A stretch of DNA of 64,000 nt from Liriodendron chinense (Eukaryota; Streptophyta; Magnoliopsida; Magnoliales; Magnoliaceae): assembly GCA_003013855.2 (NCBI GenBank), contig ML058492.1, positions 2,821,365-2,885,364 of the forward strand, written 5' to 3'. Below, piece after piece: positions 58,911-64,000 of this stretch. Within the stretch, counting starts at the first letter, position 1; every line of letters starts with the position of its first letter. A model generated the notes under the pieces. It was not told where the DNA came from. It was given only the letters and a program-made list of their open reading frames with translations, and made no database searches. The translations under genes were made by a program, and so were the position numbers.

Positions 58911-61900
58911 GAAACTTATTTGGTGGTATCCAAACAGGCCCATAATCTTGTCCTCGTATTCTTGCATACCATTAATTGGCCGGTCTGGATTATCTTATTA
59001 GTATGGTTTTTTCAAGGCACACTAGAAATAGAGTACAAAGCTAATGGATGGACCAGATATTTGACATGGATTTCAACGAGCCAATAAGCAACTAGACAAA
59101 TAGAAAGGTTCCATACACTTAGGTCACGAGATCATTACTATTATAAGTTATATTAAAAGCAACATAAATGGAGTTCATCAATTAAATATTATAAATTTTA
59201 TTATCTTTTTTTTTATGTACAAATTTTATTATGTTTTAAGAGGTTTTTTTTTTCTACTTTATAAATTTAAGGATTTTCCTTTTTTCTTTATTATTTGTTT
59301 AATAGAAGGAAGATAATGTTTTCTTCCTTCCCAATCCAACACACACCATCTGTACCATGATCCAACTCTGCTAAATATTTTGTCAAGTTGATTTTTTTTT
59401 TTTTTTTTTTAATTATGGTGTTTATGACTGTTAATATACATGTGTAATATTAGACTTGTCGTATATAATTCATGCACTCTTATCCTAATATATGTGTAAG
59501 CTGCATGTATTATAGCCCGAGCACAAAATCATGCAATCCTAACTTAACGAGCATCTAATATGCATTATCATGTATGTGTTCCATCTTTCTCAAGCTCAAT
59601 GCATTGCATGGTGTAATCAAGCTCTTTCAACCACTCATCGATGTATGGTGGTGTATCGTTCAATAGAATTGACTGGCTACTTTTACAAAGTACCCTTCTT
59701 TGTGCACACTCAGGAGAAAATAAAAAAGAAAAAGATTCTTCCAGACTAGATGATGCAAGGAGGGACATGGTGAGGTCGATTACTGTCTTCCTCACAAGAT
59801 AACTACTTTAAATCTACGGAGCTCTCTGGACAACTCAATAAGGCTTCCTCGAATCCACGAGGAAAAATCTCGAATTTTATCCACGAGATGTGTCCCGAAT
59901 ACATGAAAAGAAATAGACAAAAATCTAAAATTTTATTGATAATATGAGAGAGAGCATTAAAAATGAATTTAATAATGTTATATAAGCATAAACAAATTCT
60001 AATTCGTATTTACTAAAAATATTAAGTTCCCTCAAATAGAATGTTATTAAAAGTAGTAAACTTTTAACTAAAAACCATTACTAAGTACCACTCGACGCGT
60101 TTTTTTATCTATTTCTTGCACTTCTTCTCTCAACTCTTGGACTTTGGTGACCCCTCTGCACATTCTAAGTTATACTCCTTGACAATTTGATTGTGTCCTT
60201 GCTCGATCCATGCTTCCTGAAAATCCATAAAATAATTACTTTTAGCAGGAAATTGCAATGCGTATGCAAATTTAATCTAAATAATTGATTTTGACCATGA
60301 AAACTAACTAAAACCCTACTGATTAAGGGTATATATATGCAATATATGAGTTACAACACACCCCCCAACCAGCATTTAATTTGCTAGTCCTCAAACAAAA
60401 ATATGCAAAAAAAAAATCTCAAAAAAATTGTATACAACCTATCAATCAGATACACTAGAGTTCTAGAATATGTTACACCTAACTTAAGTATATTAATGAA
60501 AATGTTTCCAATTAATCAATTTCAAAGACCGAGTTTATTAGATTCCTTAACATTTAGAATAGTTATAATTTCATACTCACTTGTGTACGGTGAAAACCAG
60601 ATTGCACCAATTTAGTGGTTGTGTAACTTAGTCTATTCACTCACTTCCATCATCCTTTTGCTCATAGGGTCACCTCGAACACTGACTCACTCGCCTCTTT
60701 TCTACATCACCCTTTTACTTGTTTTTTTTCTTTTTTTTCACATAGGAGAGGGATTCGAACTCGAAACAATGGGTCGCATACCCATGGTTTCATGTTTTAT
60801 CCCTTTTCACCAGATTATTCAATTTTTTTTTTAACTTAAGACATAAGTTAACCAGCCTTAGTTAACTTGTAAACTAAGGATTATGGAGCTTGTGATTCAA
60901 CTAATTACCCTTTCATTAACCTAGGCATCTAGTGTGTAATGTGAAAAATGAGCATCAAATCCTTACATATTCTAACATATTGATTAACCTAATTAACTTA
61001 TCTATGAAATTTTTCAGTCCTTGGAATCTAAATTCATTAAATACTTTTTTTAGTTCTAAACTATACTCTGGAATCCATGTATCTTATTAACAGGTTATAC
61101 TACAAAAATTTGAAACAAAATTCACATATTTAAAACACAACCTAAATATAAGTTAAGAATGCAACTGACTCACACTAAAGAATAAAAAACAACAGTCCTA
61201 ACTACACTTTCGCAGGTCTCTCGATTGCATTTAACATACACAACAAGCCTTTAAACCCCTAGATCACCCCTAGTGGACGAGTTATAGTCTCGTGAGGGTT
61301 TGCAGACAACACACCCACAAAGTTGGTTTTAAACCTAAGCAAGGTACAGATGCTTGCAAGAGACCCCCATCTGCAGAGGTCATTCAACCAAATAGTTAGA
61401 GCTTTCCAAGATCAATGGTTGATCTGGGACCAAGTATAAAAGGAGAAGCTTGTTTCGTCCACTCGTGAATAACCCATATCAGACATCAGGAGATTTCTCC
61501 TAGCCTTACTTTACGGTTCCTTCACAAGCATATATCGCTCCATACGATTAATACTGAGTCCTGAAGCACCATCACATCTCTTTTCATTGTCTCTCCTGCG
61601 CCCATTACAATTATATCGAGCACATTGCCAACAACAAAACATTAATTTGGCACGCATGTGCTGAGCGTAAGTGGATCGACCCTCATAAGTAGGGCGTTGC
61701 TGGTAAATTAGAAGTTATGGCTCCAAATATTCCCAGATGATATCCTTAAGCTCAAGAGGAAGAGACATGTAGTGCAGGAAAAACGACGTAAGCAAAATAC
61801 TTCTCACCATTTTGGTGCTTTCTAACCAAGCAGGACGCTGAATTCTAAGTTTAAACTCTCATCCAGCAAGAGAGCTTTGACTAGCCTTCCTGCACTTGCA

Positions 61901-62100
61901 ATAAATCAAGAACAGACAAATGAATGATCAAACTTGATATCGGGCTAGCTGTTTTTGTTTTTTGTTTTTTTTTTTTTACAAAATTTACAAAAAATGCAGA
62001 TTCTTAGGATACAATCCTCACCCCCAGCCTAAATTTTATATTGTCCTCAATGTGAAAATGATACATGTAATCGTAAATGAGAACAATAAGATAAAATGAA
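58911..62100. other. Long AT-rich stretch without recognised gene
   Basis: The right half (from about 60360) may be non-coding sequence belonging to the Gypsy element whose integrase lies at 62110-62930, but no LTR can be defined. Confidence 0.3.
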
Positions 62101-62109
62101 AGGGATGAG

Positions 62110-62932
62110 TATCACCTGAAAATTGAAGCACCTTTTATATATACTGGATCCTGAAGAGACATGTTCTCCTCTTCCTTATCGAACTCCTCCACATATGGCT
62201 TCAATTTTTTACCACTTTAAAGCTCATACCATTATGTGGGTTAACAATTTCTGCAACCCCATGTGGAAATACTGCTTTAACAATGAATGGGCCAATTCAT
62301 TGTGAACGGAGCTTACCAAGAAAGAGTTGGAGTCTGGAGTTGTACAATAGAACTTTTTGATCAACGGTGAAGGTTTTTTTTTTTCAAAATATGACGATCA
62401 TGAAACACTTTCATTCTCTCTTTGTATAATTTAGCATTGTCATATGCTTCTCATCTTAGCTCTTCCAACTCATTCACTTGTAATTTCCTCGTGTCATCAA
62501 TGTTCTTGTTAGATTTTCGTATTGCCTAGTAAACTCTATGTTCCAAATCCATGGGCAAGTGACAGGCCTTGCCATAAACAAGTCTGTATGGTGACATACC
62601 AATTGGCGTCTTATAAGTTGTCCTGTAAGCCCAGAGAGCGTCGGATAGTCTCAAGCACCAATCCTTCCTATCTGGCCTCACAGTCTTTTCTAAGATGCGT
62701 TTAATTTCTCTATTAGACACCTCGGCCTATCCACTTGTTTGTGGATGAGATGGAGTACTCACTTTGTGCTTCACTCCATATTTCTTCATTAATGTTTCGA
62801 ATGGACAATTACAAAAGTGAGTGCCACCATCACTAATGATGGCTTTAGGTGTTCTAAACCTAGAAAAAATATTTTCTTTTAATAATCGTAGGACGACATG
62901 ATGATCATTTGTCCTACTGTTCGCTTCCCCAA
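62110..62932 (-). pseudogene. Gypsy integrase fragment (Athila-like)
   Basis: The minus strand shows RTNDHHVVLRLLKENIFSRF, the second catalytic Asp in AIISDGGTHFCN, KKYGVKHKVSTPSHPQTSG, then a TAG and NREIKRILEKTVRPDRKDWC, LRLSDALWAYRTTYKTPIGM and SPYRLVYGKACHLPMDLEHR. A decayed C-terminus reaches about 62110. Upstream of EANSRTNDH the frame is lost at about 62933, suggesting another insertion or a truncation. Confidence 0.82.
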
Positions 62933-64000
62933 GTGTAGGGTTGCGATGTAGTAATAAACTCCATAAGATCGAGGTCGATCCACAGTGACTTGTGTAGGAA
63001 TTCACAAACACATCCAATAGTGTCTATTGAGAGCTAACAACCAGATTTTGTATGAGATTGATGTAAGTAATAACTTTAAACTAATTTGAAGGTAAACATT
63101 ATAAAAAGGCACTAGGGGTTCAAGGATCCACTTGTAGCAATCCTTGATGTTCAATCCGCTGTGGTTTTTTAATTTCTCAACTAGAATCGATATTAAGATC
63201 TATCTAGCCTGATGGTAGAGCTGTTAAACCAAATAATCTGTCATATGTAAGGCCAATGTATATGATTCACTTCATGCAAGCTAGGATGAGCATGCTCAAT
63301 TGCATAGGTCAATCCCAATTCCAATAGGATAAGATCACAATCATAACCATCCTCAAGTCCAGTTACAAGACAAGTCTAGATTATGATTTGAACTTGATTC
63401 AAATCACATGCACAGTCCCATACATAATTCAGAAAACCAGAAAAGTAGAACTTTGGTAGGAAGTCCCCACATGAAGATCATAGTACTAGAGCGTACTCCA
63501 ATTCCTCGGATCATACAGGTCTAGACTAGCACACAACAATTAAGAACTTAAGTAATTCTCCCAAACATCCATGAGTCATCATAAGACTAAGAAAAACTAC
63601 TTAGAATTTGTATTAACTTCAAACCATTGTTCATAATCATGAAAACCAATCTTAAAACCAACTAAAAATGAATTGAAATATCTTAGATCCACTACAAGCT
63701 TCACCTCTTAGCCCTAGCTAAGAGGTTTAGCTGCTCATGATCCAAGGAAACATGAAACAACTAGAAAAATCATAAAAACAGCAAAACAAACTAGAAGGAG
63801 TTGTGGAACTCCGAAATCCACTTCCGCCGCCTCCAACCTTGCTTAAACTCTTCTTAGATACCCTAGGAACGATCCCTAGGTGTCCTTTTATAGTGGGAAG
63901 GCTCCGCAACCTCAAATATTCCAGAATCTGCGTAAGCTTACGCAGTGCGCAGAGATTTTCGACGCCAGAAACAGAAAGTCCGCAGCTTACGCATGGCCGA
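62933..64000. other. Probable repeat, cut by the window end
   Basis: Starts exactly where the integrase breaks (ccaagtgtagggttgcgatg) and has phrases (gaggtcgatccacagtgact) that I associate with plant LTR elements. The end is outside the window. No coding frame. Confidence 0.3.

Noticed and set aside
60735..60800. tRNA-like sequence (gggattcgaactcg ... gggtcgcatacccatgg)
   Set aside because: Only a T-arm-like stretch is visible, without acceptor-stem or D-arm complement in either direction.
1..64000. CRISPR array, bacterial operon or prophage
   Set aside because: The sequence is plant nuclear DNA. Tandem repeats present have no regular unique spacers or cas genes.

Overview
The window looks like a transposon-rich plant nuclear region. 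Three kinds of evidence support this: plant-type retrotransposons with plant tRNA primer sites, a U2 snRNA gene with the plant USE/TATA promoter, and a cytochrome P450 whose whole sequence reads as the plant CYP719 family. CYP719 is known from Ranunculales and magnoliids. Together with the very abundant foldback repeat of the type 'gtgggcccaccatgatg' this makes a magnoliid (Magnolia, Liriodendron, Cinnamomum or a relative) my best guess, but that is inference. Only two loci look intact and functional: the intronless CYP719-like gene (3220-4737, + strand) and the U2 snRNA gene (32751-32953, - strand).

Layout. 1-3.1 kb: foldback MITEs. 3.2-4.7 kb: P450. 5-15 kb: foldback MITEs with nine-base target duplications, a diverged tandem array (8.6-9.8 kb), a hAT element carrying an LRR gene fragment nested in a MITE (10.2-11.7 kb), and a telomere-motif minisatellite (12.2-12.5 kb). 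14.8-15.5 kb: an old Copia LTR. 15.95-24.55 kb: a complete but disabled Copia element (- strand, TSD CTGAT) with an unusual GC-rich leader. 26.8-27.9 kb: duplicated and minisatellite DNA. 28.0-29.4 kb: a degraded, intron-containing PDS5-like pseudogene (- strand). 29.9-31.8 kb: a tRNA-derived SINE split by a 1.75-kb solo LTR. 32.75-33.03 kb: U2 snRNA. 34.50-45.69 kb: a hAT-type element (TSD CTCCCATT) split by a 10.2-kb Tat-lineage Gypsy element (- strand pol, TSD CTCGT), which carries a spliced-looking antisense gene on the + strand. 46-58.9 kb: many foldback MITEs, a truncated Copia 5' end, a CACTA-type MITE, a Harbinger-type MITE, a 1.9-kb element with long inverted repeats, and a 680-bp solo LTR (TSD CCATC). 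59-64 kb: AT-rich DNA and a broken Gypsy integrase fragment.

The genes do not form an operon or an obvious pathway cluster. The story of the window is layered insertion: at least four two- or three-level nests can be read directly from target-site duplications, and in one case the pre-insertion sequence survives as a paralogous empty site elsewhere in the same window. Coordinates of MITE ends and pseudogene exons are by eye and may be off by tens of bases. Coordinates backed by a stated target-site duplication should be accurate to about a base.
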